64,000 nt of DNA from Paenibacillus sp. 481. Lineage in GTDB: Bacteria > Bacillota > Bacilli > Paenibacillales > Paenibacillaceae. Positions 27,972-36,392 of this stretch are shown one piece after another (the first letter of the stretch is position 1; each line of letters opens with the position of its first letter). The notes beneath the pieces were generated by a model that worked only from the letters and a program-made list of their open reading frames with translations, did not search any database and had not been told where the DNA came from. The position numbers were made by a program, and so were the translations under genes. The stretch covers positions 4,729,501 through 4,793,500 of the forward strand of contig NZ_CP075175.1 in NCBI RefSeq assembly GCF_021223605.1, written 5' to 3'.

Positions 27972-28241
27972 TAACGGTTGCTATAGTGGCTATATCGCCA
28001 GATTTAGCTCGTTTTGATTTCTAACGGTTATAGGTGAGCTTATTTCTCGAATTTCATTCAAAATCCAGCTGTTTTCATCGTAATAAGCGTCCTCATAACC
28101 GTTACATGTTGAATGGGTGCATATTCGCTGAAATAACAACTGTGGCAACCGTTAGGAGAGGAGGCACAGTGATTCAGCTGACCACCGTCAGCTGATCACC
28201 AACGGTTAGGGCACAAGGGATCAACTGAGTACCAACCGATA
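27972..28241. repeat. Dispersed AACGGTTA motif array
   Basis: TAACGGTT or its complement recurs at 27972, 28022, 28096, 28147 and 28201, with a weaker AACCGATA at 28234, in both orientations at intervals of roughly 50-75 bp. The stretch is non-coding and lies inside the IS remnant. Confidence 0.5.
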
Positions 28242-28315
28242 AGGGCGAAGCTGCTTACCGCTATCTCAATGAAGAGAAACCCTCGTCTTAACAAGCAGAG
28301 GTTTCTCGACAAGCT

Positions 28316-28345
28316 GAAGAGCTACTCTCAAACGAGTGGCTCTTC
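28316..28345 (+). repeat. 30-bp hairpin, right copy flanking the IS remnant
   Basis: Second copy of the hairpin at 27418. Here seven T residues follow the stem, so it is still a plausible plus-strand terminator. Confidence 0.6.
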
Positions 28346-28567
28346 TTTTTTTATGTGCAGCGAGCATCATATGCGGGGCGTTTAACCAATAAGCGCATTC
28401 GTGCATAGACTGCTGTAGGGAGTGGTGTGCGATTTGCGTCATTTACGTGATAGGGTGCGATCAGTGCCAGTTGCCTTTTCCGCTATTCGAAAGCGTAATA
28501 TCATTCGTGAAACAAGTAAAAGGGAAGGGTCATTCCACACCATAATGAATGAAAGGAGGTTATGGCA

Positions 28568-29575
28568 ATGCGTTGTCGACTATGGGTTTGGTTACTAGTT
28601 GCGACATTATCTTTGTCTGCGCTATTGAGTGCGTGTAGCCAACAGAAGAGTGGGAACATAAAGGTGAAAGTAGGCGAAGTGACACGCTCTATTTTTTATG
28701 CACCGCAATATGTGGCCTTGAGCAAAGGTTATTTTCATGAAGAAGGTTTAGATGTTCAGTTGCAAACGACGTTTGGCGGAGACAAAACGATGACAGCTTT
28801 GCTGTCCGATGCGATCGATATCGCGCTTGTCGGCTCCGAAACTTCCATTTACGTGTACCAGCAGGGCGCGGAAAATCCGGTAATCAACTTTGCTCAACTC
28901 ACACAAACGGACGGCACCTTTCTCGTAGCACGGGAAAAGCAGGCAACGTTCAGCTGGGAGAAGCTTAAAGGGAGTGTCTTCCTTGGCCAACGTAAAGGCG
29001 GGATGCCGCAAATGGCGGGTGAATTCGTACTCAATAAACACGGGATTAACCCAGCCAAAGATTTAACCTTAGTCCAAAATATTGAGTTTGCACATGTCGC
29101 GTCCGCCTTCGCATCGGGGACAGGTCAATATGTGCAGTTATTTGAGCCACAGGCTTCTATTATTGAAAAAGCAGGCAAAGGCCACGTTGTTGCCTCGTTC
29201 GGCAAGGAAAGCGGGCGGTTACCTTACACCGCTTATATGGCGAAGCAACGTTATATCGACCAACATAAAGAGGTCGTACAAAAGTTCACGAACGCTGTCT
29301 ATCGGGGACAGCGGTGGGTGCAGTCCAACTCTCCACAGGCAGTTGCAGACGTGATTGCACCGTACTTTAAAGATATTGATCATTCCATTATCACGAATGT
29401 TGTAAAACGATATCAAGAGCAGCAATCGTTCGCTCTCGATCCTGTAATAGATGAGCAAGAATGGAACAACTTGCTGGAAGTGCTTGACGCTGCGGGCGAG
29501 CTAAAGCAGCGCGTGCAAATAACGGATATTGTTAACAATGACTTTGCTGTGCAGGCGAAGCAGCACATCCATTAA
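28568..29575 (+). CDS. NitT/TauT-family ABC transporter substrate-binding lipoprotein
   Basis: This 335-residue lipoprotein (hydrophobic residues 5-22, lipobox LSAC) belongs to the SsuA/ThiY/TauA-like family: RSIFYAPQYVALSKGYF, then EEGLDVQLQTTFGGDKTM and DIALVGSETSIYVYQQG. These proteins capture sulfonates, nitrate or pyrimidines outside the membrane; the ligand here cannot be named. AAGGAGG spaces best to ATG 28568 rather than 28562. The ATPase and permease genes follow in one operon. I saw no riboswitch in the leader. Confidence 0.87.
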   Translation: MRCRLWVWLLVATLSLSALLSACSQQKSGNIKVKVGEVTRSIFYAPQYVALSKGYFHEEGLDVQLQTTFGGDKTMTALLSDAIDIALVGSETSIYVYQQGAENPVINFAQLTQTDGTFLVAREKQATFSWEKLKGSVFLGQRKGGMPQMAGEFVLNKHGINPAKDLTLVQNIEFAHVASAFASGTGQYVQLFEPQASIIEKAGKGHVVASFGKESGRLPYTAYMAKQRYIDQHKEVVQKFTNAVYRGQRWVQSNSPQAVADVIAPYFKDIDHSIITNVVKRYQEQQSFALDPVIDEQEWNNLLEVLDAAGELKQRVQITDIVNNDFAVQAKQHIH

Positions 29576-29599
29576 TGGTGCATGCAAGGGGGCGGGTGA

Positions 29600-30385
29600 A
29601 TGGTTTCAGCAGTGCAGTTAAATCAAATCACTCATGTATATGTGACGGAACGTGCGGCAAAGCTTGCCATTCACGATCTGTCGATCGCCATTAAGCCGGG
29701 AGAGTTTGTCAGCCTTGTTGGGCCAAGCGGGTGTGGTAAAACAACCTTGCTATCTATTATGGCTGGATTGTTACAGCCAACGCAGGGCGTAGCCTCTATT
29801 TATGGTGAGCCTGTTTATGGTCCGTCGCCGCGTGTGGGGTATATGCTTCAGCAAGACTATTTGTTCCCATGGCGAACGATATTAGAAAATGCTTGCATCG
29901 GCTTGGAGCTGAAGCAAAGCTTGAATGAGCAGTCGACCGAGCGCGTTATTCGTTTGCTGGAAGGGATGGGCTTAGGTGGGACAGAGCAGCTATACCCCCA
30001 GCAATTGTCTGGCGGCATGCGCCAGCGGGTATCGCTTGTCAGGACCTTAGCGACAGATCCAGAGCTGCTGCTGCTCGATGAACCGTTCTCAGCGCTTGAT
30101 TATCAGACGAAGCTGCAATTAGAGGACCTTATTGTCGAGACGTTGCAGGCTCACGGGAAGACAGCTGTGCTTGTGACCCATGACTTGTCAGAAGCGATTG
30201 CTGTAAGTGACCGCGTCATTGTGCTCAATCGCGATCCTGGTAGTGTGCGTCGGTCGTTTGAAGTTCCACAGGCAATCAGGGAAGTTCAGCCTTTTTATGC
30301 GCGTGAGCAGCCAGGATTTAACGACTTATTTCACGAATTGTGGCGTGAGCTGGAAGATTCCGATCGAGAGGAGTCTTTAAAATGA
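29600..30385 (+). CDS. ABC transporter ATP-binding protein (SsuB/TauB-like)
   Basis: This 261-residue ATPase of the NitT/TauT class has Walker [13 protein letters not shown]-loop [12 protein letters not shown], signature [11 protein letters not shown] and Walker [13 protein letters not shown]. The PWRT after the Q-loop is typical of sulfonate/nitrate/pyrimidine importers. GGGGCGGGTGA precedes ATG 29600. The last four bases overlap the permease start. Confidence 0.92.
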   Translation: MVSAVQLNQITHVYVTERAAKLAIHDLSIAIKPGEFVSLVGPSGCGKTTLLSIMAGLLQPTQGVASIYGEPVYGPSPRVGYMLQQDYLFPWRTILENACIGLELKQSLNEQSTERVIRLLEGMGLGGTEQLYPQQLSGGMRQRVSLVRTLATDPELLLLDEPFSALDYQTKLQLEDLIVETLQAHGKTAVLVTHDLSEAIAVSDRVIVLNRDPGSVRRSFEVPQAIREVQPFYAREQPGFNDLFHELWRELEDSDREESLK

Positions 30386-31305
30386 CCGATTTTAATCAAC
30401 ATGGACACGCTGATCATGAGCCAGAGCAGGGAGCTTCTTCCGCATCAAGTGCTGCGGGTTGTGCGATTCATAGTCAAGCAGTTAGTCAAGCGCGTGCCCA
30501 ACAGGCGACAGAACTCGTTGCACATACGTTTGCGAACTACAAACGTCAACGGAAAGCCTTTTCGAATTACGTACTGCTCACACAGCTTATTATTCTTGTA
30601 TCCAGTATAGGCCTATGGGAATTGGCAGGGAGATTAAAATGGATTGATGTTCTCTTATTCAGCTATCCAAGCAAAGTTGGCGCGCAAATTGTGCAGGACA
30701 TCGTAAATGGCACGCTGTGGCCGCATTTAGCGATGACGGTTGGAGAAACGATAGTCGGCTTTATACTGGGTACTGTTTTTGGTACCATGCTTGCGATTCT
30801 CATTTGGTGGTCTGAATTTCTCGCCCGTGTACTTGATCCGTACATGGTCGTATTTAATAGTATGCCTAAAGTTGCGTTGGGACCTATATTTATCGTCGGT
30901 TTCGGTCCAGGCTTTATGTCCATTGTGGCAACAACGTTGTCCATTACCGTTATTATTACGACCATTGTCGTGTATAACAGTTTTCGTGAGGTAGACGCGA
31001 ACTTTGTTAAAGTGGTGCGTGTATTTGGCGGGACGAAAAGAGTTGTGTTTCAAAAAGTTATTTTACCCGCCTCGTTTCCCGCTATTGTATCCACATTAAA
31101 AGTAAATGTTGGCTTGTCGTGGGTTGGCGTTATCGTCGGTGAGTTTTTAGTTTCAAAAATGGGCTTAGGATATTTAATTATGTACGGATTTCAAGTGTTT
31201 AATTTTACATTAGTATTATCATCCCTCGTCGTGATCGCAGTTGTTGCCACATTGATGTATCAAGCTGTTGTTTATGCAGAACACAAATTACTTTATCGCA
31301 AGTGA
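30382..31305 (+). CDS. ABC transporter permease (SsuC/TauC-like)
   Basis: This 307-residue permease has about six membrane helices. The coupling-loop motif [19 protein letters not shown], of the EAA type, marks a binding-protein-dependent importer. The first ~60 residues form an unusually long hydrophilic Ala/Gln/His-rich N-terminal tail before the first helix. ATGA overlap with the ATPase gene gives translational coupling. A weak hairpin followed by seven T residues near 31369-31395 may end the operon. Confidence 0.9.
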   Translation: MTDFNQHGHADHEPEQGASSASSAAGCAIHSQAVSQARAQQATELVAHTFANYKRQRKAFSNYVLLTQLIILVSSIGLWELAGRLKWIDVLLFSYPSKVGAQIVQDIVNGTLWPHLAMTVGETIVGFILGTVFGTMLAILIWWSEFLARVLDPYMVVFNSMPKVALGPIFIVGFGPGFMSIVATTLSITVIITTIVVYNSFREVDANFVKVVRVFGGTKRVVFQKVILPASFPAIVSTLKVNVGLSWVGVIVGEFLVSKMGLGYLIMYGFQVFNFTLVLSSLVVIAVVATLMYQAVVYAEHKLLYRK

Positions 31306-31482
31306 GCAAATAGCGGTTGGAAATCGATAAGAATGATTATGATAACAGCATATCGTAGTAGGGAAGCGTTGCATTATGGTGGCGTTTCTTTTTTTGCACT
31401 TTTTTTTGCACATCTAGCCTGAGCTATCTATAATGAAGGGACAACATCACGATTACGTTACATACAAAATGAGGTGTGGCTT

Positions 31483-32469
31483 ATGGTTTTTGGCTTTATC
31501 GGTATCCGCGTAATTAAGACAGCAATAGCCACCATTCTAGCCATTGTCATTGCTGATTTGGTGGGAGCGTTAAACCCATTGGGAGCGGGTTTGCTGGCAA
31601 TATTAGGCGTTGATGTTACGCGCAAGCGCAGCGTGCAGACGGTATACGCTCGTTTTTTTGCCTCTCTTATCGGACTACTGCTCGCTTCGCTCTTATTCGG
31701 ATTTCTCGGTTTCCATCTTTGGGTGTTAGCGCTATATATTTTGATCGCGTTTCCTGTGATCGTTAGGTTTCATGTGAAGGAAGGCATTATAACGAGTTCT
31801 GTCGTTGTGTTTCACATTTTTGGCGAAGGTATACTCACGTTACAAAACGTCGGAAATGAAATTGTGCTGCTCATTATTGGACTCGGCGCTGCCAGCATCG
31901 TTAATTTAATTTACATGCCAAATGAACAAGACAAGCTTATACATATACGTACAGAAGTGGACAACCTGTTTTCCCTTATATTTGTACAAATTAGCCGAAA
32001 TTTGCGTCATCCTGAATATGCTTGGAACGGTCAGGAGCTGATCGAAGCGAATGCAAAGATTAAGGAGGGCATCTCGCTTGCTTCGCGTGAGTTAGAAAAT
32101 CGGCTTATGCGTTCCGATGATAGTAAGCAGGACGAGCAGAGGCTTATTTATTTTTATATGCGCAAAACGCAGTTGGATAGTGTGCAAAATATGATACAGT
32201 TGCTATCTCAGGTGTATGAATCTTTCCCGCAATGTGATCTGGTAGCCGATTTATTCGATCAGCTAAGCGCTGACGTCAAAGAAACGTATTATACAGGAAA
32301 AACAGAGCGGCTTCTGCAAACAACAGAGTATCAATTTCGGGCTATGGATTTACCTTCCAGTCGGCAGGAGTTTGAGGTGCGCGCAGCGGTGTTGCAAGTA
32401 TGCCGCGAGTTACAGCAATATTTAAAAATCGCGAAAAAAGATAAAAAACAGACGCAAACTCGAAGCTGA
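31483..32469 (+). CDS. Aromatic acid exporter family protein (ArAE/DUF939)
   Basis: The protein has 328 residues. Four to six N-terminal membrane helices (residues 1-145) include VIKTAIATILAIVIADLVG, the basic TRKRSVQTVYARF and FHVKEGIITSSVVV, matching the ArAE_1 family (Bacillus YqjA-like). A soluble helical C-terminal half follows. Family members export aromatic carboxylic acids. GAGGTG lies six bases before ATG 31483. A perfect stem terminator follows. Confidence 0.82.
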   Translation: MVFGFIGIRVIKTAIATILAIVIADLVGALNPLGAGLLAILGVDVTRKRSVQTVYARFFASLIGLLLASLLFGFLGFHLWVLALYILIAFPVIVRFHVKEGIITSSVVVFHIFGEGILTLQNVGNEIVLLIIGLGAASIVNLIYMPNEQDKLIHIRTEVDNLFSLIFVQISRNLRHPEYAWNGQELIEANAKIKEGISLASRELENRLMRSDDSKQDEQRLIYFYMRKTQLDSVQNMIQLLSQVYESFPQCDLVADLFDQLSADVKETYYTGKTERLLQTTEYQFRAMDLPSSRQEFEVRAAVLQVCRELQQYLKIAKKDKKQTQTRS

Positions 32470-32490
32470 TCCGCGTTGCTGTGCACATAC

Positions 32491-32541
32491 AAATTCCGTT
32501 TAAGCTCATCAATATGATGATCGCTTAAACGGAATTTTTTT
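32491..32541. terminator. Strong terminator after the aromatic acid exporter gene
   Basis: AAATTCCGTTTAAGC and GCTTAAACGGAATTT form a 15-bp perfect stem, followed by TTTT. It is A/T-rich at both ends, so it may also work on the minus strand. Confidence 0.88.
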
Positions 32542-32643
32542 GCGTAAATTACGTAATTTACGTAATTTTCATATGCAGTGTACGCGCTGTCTGCAAAGTG
32601 CCCGATTGCAGTAAGGATTGCAATCGGGCTGCGTAAATGAGCC

Positions 32644-33291
32644 TTATTTAGAAGATTGGCCTTCTTTGAATGCTCTTTGGAAGCTTTCAATCAAAAGGCC
32701 GTAGTTAGGCATCAATTCGGCTAGCACAGTTGCAAATTCTTGAGCATCCGGGCGATTCCACGTACCTTGAATTTCGGCAATAAGCGCCAACGTATCAATT
32801 GGAATCGCGCCAGCTTGCACGATGCGTGCTAATGTAATATCTGTCGCCATTTTGCTCCAGTTACCCGATGCATCAATGACAGCGTACACTTTGTAACCCG
32901 CTGCCAAAGCGGATAAGGTTGGAAACGCCATGCACACGCTCGTAAGCGTACCTGCAATAATTAACGTCTTCTTACCCGTCGCTTCTACCGCTTTTACGAA
33001 ATTGGGGTTATCCCATGCATTAATTTCACCGTTGCGCGGTACATACACGATATTCGGTAAAATTGCTGAGATTTCTGGGATGAGTGGGCCGTTCGGTCCA
33101 GAAGGCACAGAATCCGTCGTAATGGTCGGGATGTTAGTCAATTTTGCCAATTTCGCAAGGGCAATTGCGTTTCTACGCAACGTTGTCACATCCATATCCT
33201 GTACCGTTTGAAACAGGCCGCTTTGGTGATCGATTAGCAAAAGCGCAGCATCCTTGGGGTCGATAAACACGTTTTTTTGTTCATTTGTCAT
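32644..33291 (-). CDS. Isochorismatase-family cysteine hydrolase (YcaC-like)
   Basis: This 215-residue protein shows the isochorismatase fold: [12 protein letters not shown] (catalytic Asp), the Lys region near residue 85, and [14 protein letters not shown] with the nucleophilic Cys, followed by [12 protein letters not shown]. It resembles YcaC-type hydrolases of uncertain substrate, often induced by quinones or phenolics. A ribosome site (GAGGAGG) precedes the ATG. An operator-like inverted repeat overlaps a strong promoter about 85-130 bp upstream. Confidence 0.87.
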   Translation of the reverse strand: MTNEQKNVFIDPKDAALLLIDHQSGLFQTVQDMDVTTLRRNAIALAKLAKLTNIPTITTDSVPSGPNGPLIPEISAILPNIVYVPRNGEINAWDNPNFVKAVEATGKKTLIIAGTLTSVCMAFPTLSALAAGYKVYAVIDASGNWSKMATDITLARIVQAGAIPIDTLALIAEIQGTWNRPDAQEFATVLAELMPNYGLLIESFQRAFKEGQSSK

Positions 33292-33375
33292 GATTTATTT
33301 CCTCCTCAAAGTTTGGATGGATATACGAGCGTTGTTTTTGCTATGTGTGTTTCTATGTTCCGAGTAGGTTCGCTC

Positions 33376-33419
33376 ATATATCTTGAATTAAAGATAAACG
33401 ATATCAAGATATATGTCAA
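33376..33419 (-). promoter_or_regulatory. Promoter with overlapping operator for isochorismatase-family gene
   Basis: Reading the minus strand, TTGACA (33419-33414) is followed after 17 bp by TATCTT. ATATATCTTGA (33376-33386) and TCAAGATATAT (33404-33414) are perfect 11-bp inverted arms around a 17-bp spacer and bracket the promoter. Inside, TATCTTGAATTAAAGATA (33378-33395) resembles the MhqR-type MarR operator. No other gene is seen between 33292 and 33661. Confidence 0.6.
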
Positions 33420-33661
33420 GCGTATGGCATGCATCGTAAAGAAAAACTTACAAATGGTTATGTTGGAATAATTCAAGGGTGTCATGGCGTAATGTAGTAG
33501 TGGAAACGACGGCCACTGAGAGCAGGTTCCATGGTAAGCGCTATACATAATTCACCCTAATTTCATAGGGAATCATCTTAGTTGACTAGCAAGAAAACAT
33601 TAAAAAAGCAAAGTTTATATGGGACGCGAAGATATAATAATTTTATTCTAGTCAGGGTTAT

Positions 33662-33689
33662 CAACATTCGCCTATGTCCTGCATACACT
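33662..33689 (+). promoter_or_regulatory. Probable sigma-E promoter of cotE
   Basis: CATACACT at 33682-33689 matches the sigma-E -10 consensus CATACAmT exactly; CAACATT 13 bp upstream is a fair -35. Bacillus cotE is transcribed from sigma-E and sigma-K promoters. The ribosome site begins about 20 bp further on. Confidence 0.55.
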
Positions 33690-33723
33690 TTAAGTGAATG
33701 ATTGTATGGAGGAGGTCCACAAG

Positions 33724-34293
33724 ATGGCAATTACAGATAGACATCATTGGCGGGAAATCATCACGAAAGCGGTCTGCGGCAAGGGTCGTAAGTTCTCCGT
33801 CGTCACACATAAGGTCACTCCGCCTCATAATCCGACCAGCATATTGGGGGCATGGATTATAAACCATCAATATGAAGCGGTGAGAGCTGGAGATGGCATT
33901 GAGGTCATCGGTACTTACGACATTAACATCTGGTATTCATACAGCAATAATTCACAGACAGATGTTGCAAAAGAATCTATTTCTTATGTAGAACTCGTTC
34001 CACTGTCGTACGTTGACCCTAGGCACCGTACCTCGACGGAAGAGGTGACTGCCGAATCGGTTCAAGAACCGAACTGTGTAGAGGCCAGCGTATCGGCAAG
34101 TGGAACGAGTGTTTCCATTCGCGTTGAACGCGAGTTCGCCGTGGAAATGGTGGCGGAGACGAAGGTATTTGTACGTGTACATCCTAATGGTGTTCCAGAT
34201 TACGAGGACAAAGATTTTGACTTCGCCAATACGAGCAGTGATGGCGGCGACTATGATGATTTGGACCCGGAGTTATCGGATGACGAAGTGTAA
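33724..34293 (+). CDS. cotE: Outer spore coat morphogenetic protein CotE
   Basis: The product has 189 residues and matches Bacillus CotE along its length: REIITKAVCGKGRKFSVVTH, SILGAWIINHQY, GTYDINIWYSYSNNSQT, QEPNCVEASVSASG and EREFAVEMVAETKV, followed by an acidic C-terminal tail. CotE builds the ring on which outer-coat proteins assemble in the mother cell. GGAGGAGG precedes ATG 33724. Its position just ahead of mutS-mutL is the conserved Bacillus arrangement, apart from the inserted amidoligase gene. Confidence 0.93.
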   Translation: MAITDRHHWREIITKAVCGKGRKFSVVTHKVTPPHNPTSILGAWIINHQYEAVRAGDGIEVIGTYDINIWYSYSNNSQTDVAKESISYVELVPLSYVDPRHRTSTEEVTAESVQEPNCVEASVSASGTSVSIRVEREFAVEMVAETKVFVRVHPNGVPDYEDKDFDFANTSSDGGDYDDLDPELSDDEV

Positions 34294-34376
34294 GAGCGAT
34301 CGCCGCAAGCCGTTTGCGGCGGTTTCTTGTTTCGTGGGCTTTATACTTAAGCATATGCAGCACGAGCGACAGCGAC

Positions 34377-34400
34377 GAGGGCGGGAGCCCTCCTTTTTTT
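34377..34400 (+). terminator. Terminator after cotE
   Basis: GAGGGC and GCCCTC form a 6-bp GC-rich stem with a GGGA loop, followed by C and seven T residues. A second hairpin (CCGCAA/TTTGCGG near 34312) lies just after the cotE stop. Confidence 0.8.
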
Positions 34401-34485
34401 ATATTTTCTAAAAATGGGCTTGCCCGCATCATTTATTTCCATTAGTGAATGAAACGGGAAGGGTGAAGATGGGTGAATCTACAAG

Positions 34486-36306
34486 ATGCTGACGGGTGAG
34501 AACACCAGAGTAGCGAGCAGTTCAGATGTACACGATAAAAAGGAAGGGAATAACAGAATTGTACTATGCGGCGACCAGCACATCCCCGCACTATGGTTGA
34601 AAAAAGACTGGCATAAGATCTGTTTATCGAGTCAATGCGGGGAAAAGGCTTCATTTAGCAATGTGAAGAGGAAACTTAGAGCAAATGGCGAAACCGGAGA
34701 GATCGGAGAGATTGGAGAGGCGCCATTTATTGTAGTTTGGTCGGAAAATGGCGCCGGCTTTAGCCTGCCACTCCTAGAACGTGCCACATCGCAACGCGGT
34801 CGACGGATGGACCAGTTGGCTCAATGGGTGGCACGTATCGAGCGGCGCGGGCGCATTATCGTTCTCAACCGTTATGGACGATGCTGGAACGATACACAAA
34901 TGCGTGCGCGGCTGCAATGCTTTGGCGTACCTACAGCGGAGCATGCGACTTGGCGTGGTTTGCCTCCTAGTGACGCTCATCATTACGTGCGTACGATATG
35001 TTTTTGGGTGAATCAATGGCGTGTTGTGGCTGCTGCTCATTGTAGCCGAACACTTTCGGGCCACTATTTATACCGGCCACTCTTGAATTGGCAGCAGCCA
35101 CCGTTTAGACGTTTAAGCCGTATGGCGACGCGGGCGGCATACGCGCTGGGGTGGGACACTGTAGCTGTTACAATTAGCTGTAATCCGCAAGACAAAGAAG
35201 GCAATGAGCAAGCTTGGCCTACGGGGGTATTAGACGAACCGCAGGCAGGTGATGTTGTTGAACGTGTGGAACCTGTTCCCGCACAGCTACCGGAATGGGT
35301 AGCTGAAGCCTATGCGCAGCAGTGGGAAGAGGAGCTGGCACAGTGGCAAGGAGATAACGATCAGGCCAAGGTGAAGTTTGGCCTTGATATGGAACTTATT
35401 TTGTATGATGCTGCACGGGCGAAGTTAGTACCTGCATCCCGACATTTACCGATCGGGGGGGTAGCTGGATGTGACGCAGTACGCTTTGGAGGTAAAGTAA
35501 TCCATCCGCTGATGGAATTAAGGCCTAAGCCAGCCCATTCACCCGAACAACTGTTGCAACATTTGCATCAGGCTGTCCGATTGGCTTGGCGCTACATATG
35601 CAATAAACAGGCCCCAATTTCAAAAAATAGTGAACGTGATACTCATCCACGCCCAGTAACGTCAGGCACAGCTTTAAGTTGGTTAGTTGGTAGTAAACCG
35701 CGTGGGTATTTTCCGTTGGGCGGACATATACATTTTAGCGGATTTTCTCCGTCAACTGAGTGGATTCGTGTTCTAGATACGTATGTTACGCTTCCTTTGT
35801 CATTGATGGAAGATAGGCGAGGGCACAGACGTCGGCCGCAATACGGCGCTTTCGGCGACGTGCGGGAGCAAGCGCATGGTGGGGAGGGTGGATTCGAATA
35901 CCGCTCACTTCCTAGCTTTATGGTAACTCCATCCTTTACGCTGGAAGTGCTTACTCTTGTGCAGGCTGTAGTGAAACATTGGCGCAGCTTGCAGCGCCGA
36001 GATAGTGTCAGGGACGACATGATTTCACTCGTATTAAACAAGGCGACTTTGAGGACGAGTAAGAAAAAAAGGTTGGTAACGCAAGATGACTCCCAGTTGT
36101 CGGATGAGCTGCGAGCAATTGCTTGTGAACTATTAACCGAAATTATGACATGTGTGCAAGCTGAAAAAAATATAGAATCGTCAGTCGTTGATGCCTCATC
36201 TATCTCAGAATTGGAGCGTCTTCAATCGTTGCACACCAAAATTAAGATAGGTTGGAGCTGGGATGAAGAGGCCGATATTCGACTGGAATGGCTCGATTCT
36301 ACATAA
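34486..36306 (+). CDS. Putative amidoligase (COOH-NH2 ligase type 2) with ATP-grasp-like N-terminal region
   Basis: This 606-residue protein has two parts. Residues ~60-240 (RGRIIVLNRYGRCWNDTQM, then SGHYLYRPLL and AAYALGWDTVAVTIS) resemble the YheC/YheD ATP-grasp-like spore proteins. Residues ~300-530 hold amidoligase motifs: KFGLDMELILYD, HPLMELRPKPAH, PLGGHIHFSGF and FEYRSLPSF. Amidoligases are glutamine-synthetase-like enzymes that join carboxyl and amino groups. The place between cotE and mutS suggests a spore-coat modification role (inference). GGGTGA is nine bases before ATG 34486. A GCGG/CCGC hairpin with nine T residues near 36329-36353 ends it. Confidence 0.72.
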   Translation: MLTGENTRVASSSDVHDKKEGNNRIVLCGDQHIPALWLKKDWHKICLSSQCGEKASFSNVKRKLRANGETGEIGEIGEAPFIVVWSENGAGFSLPLLERATSQRGRRMDQLAQWVARIERRGRIIVLNRYGRCWNDTQMRARLQCFGVPTAEHATWRGLPPSDAHHYVRTICFWVNQWRVVAAAHCSRTLSGHYLYRPLLNWQQPPFRRLSRMATRAAYALGWDTVAVTISCNPQDKEGNEQAWPTGVLDEPQAGDVVERVEPVPAQLPEWVAEAYAQQWEEELAQWQGDNDQAKVKFGLDMELILYDAARAKLVPASRHLPIGGVAGCDAVRFGGKVIHPLMELRPKPAHSPEQLLQHLHQAVRLAWRYICNKQAPISKNSERDTHPRPVTSGTALSWLVGSKPRGYFPLGGHIHFSGFSPSTEWIRVLDTYVTLPLSLMEDRRGHRRRPQYGAFGDVREQAHGGEGGFEYRSLPSFMVTPSFTLEVLTLVQAVVKHWRSLQRRDSVRDDMISLVLNKATLRTSKKKRLVTQDDSQLSDELRAIACELLTEIMTCVQAEKNIESSVVDASSISELERLQSLHTKIKIGWSWDEEADIRLEWLDST

Positions 36307-36392
36307 GAATAAGCGTTGAACTGAAATGCGGCGTGAGTCCGCGCTTTTTTTTTGCTATAATAAAGTTCTATTTACAGTTACGGAGGGTGCAT

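Larger units (their letters stand above)
27448..28315. mobile_element. Decayed IS1182-family insertion element, 868 bp
   Basis: Imperfect terminal inverted repeats of about 40 bp share GTCGAGAAACC (27453-27463, and inverted at 28300-28310), AAGAC and GGGTTTCT. Inside are fragments of a transposase on the minus strand. Intact members are about twice this size, so most of the transposase is gone. About 380 bp of unrelated repeat-bearing DNA lies between the transposase start and the right end. Confidence 0.65.

Noticed and set aside
28346-28567. Possible riboswitch before the NitT/TauT-type operon
   Set aside because: No recognisable TPP, SAM or other conserved core was found; only a normal ribosome site is clear.
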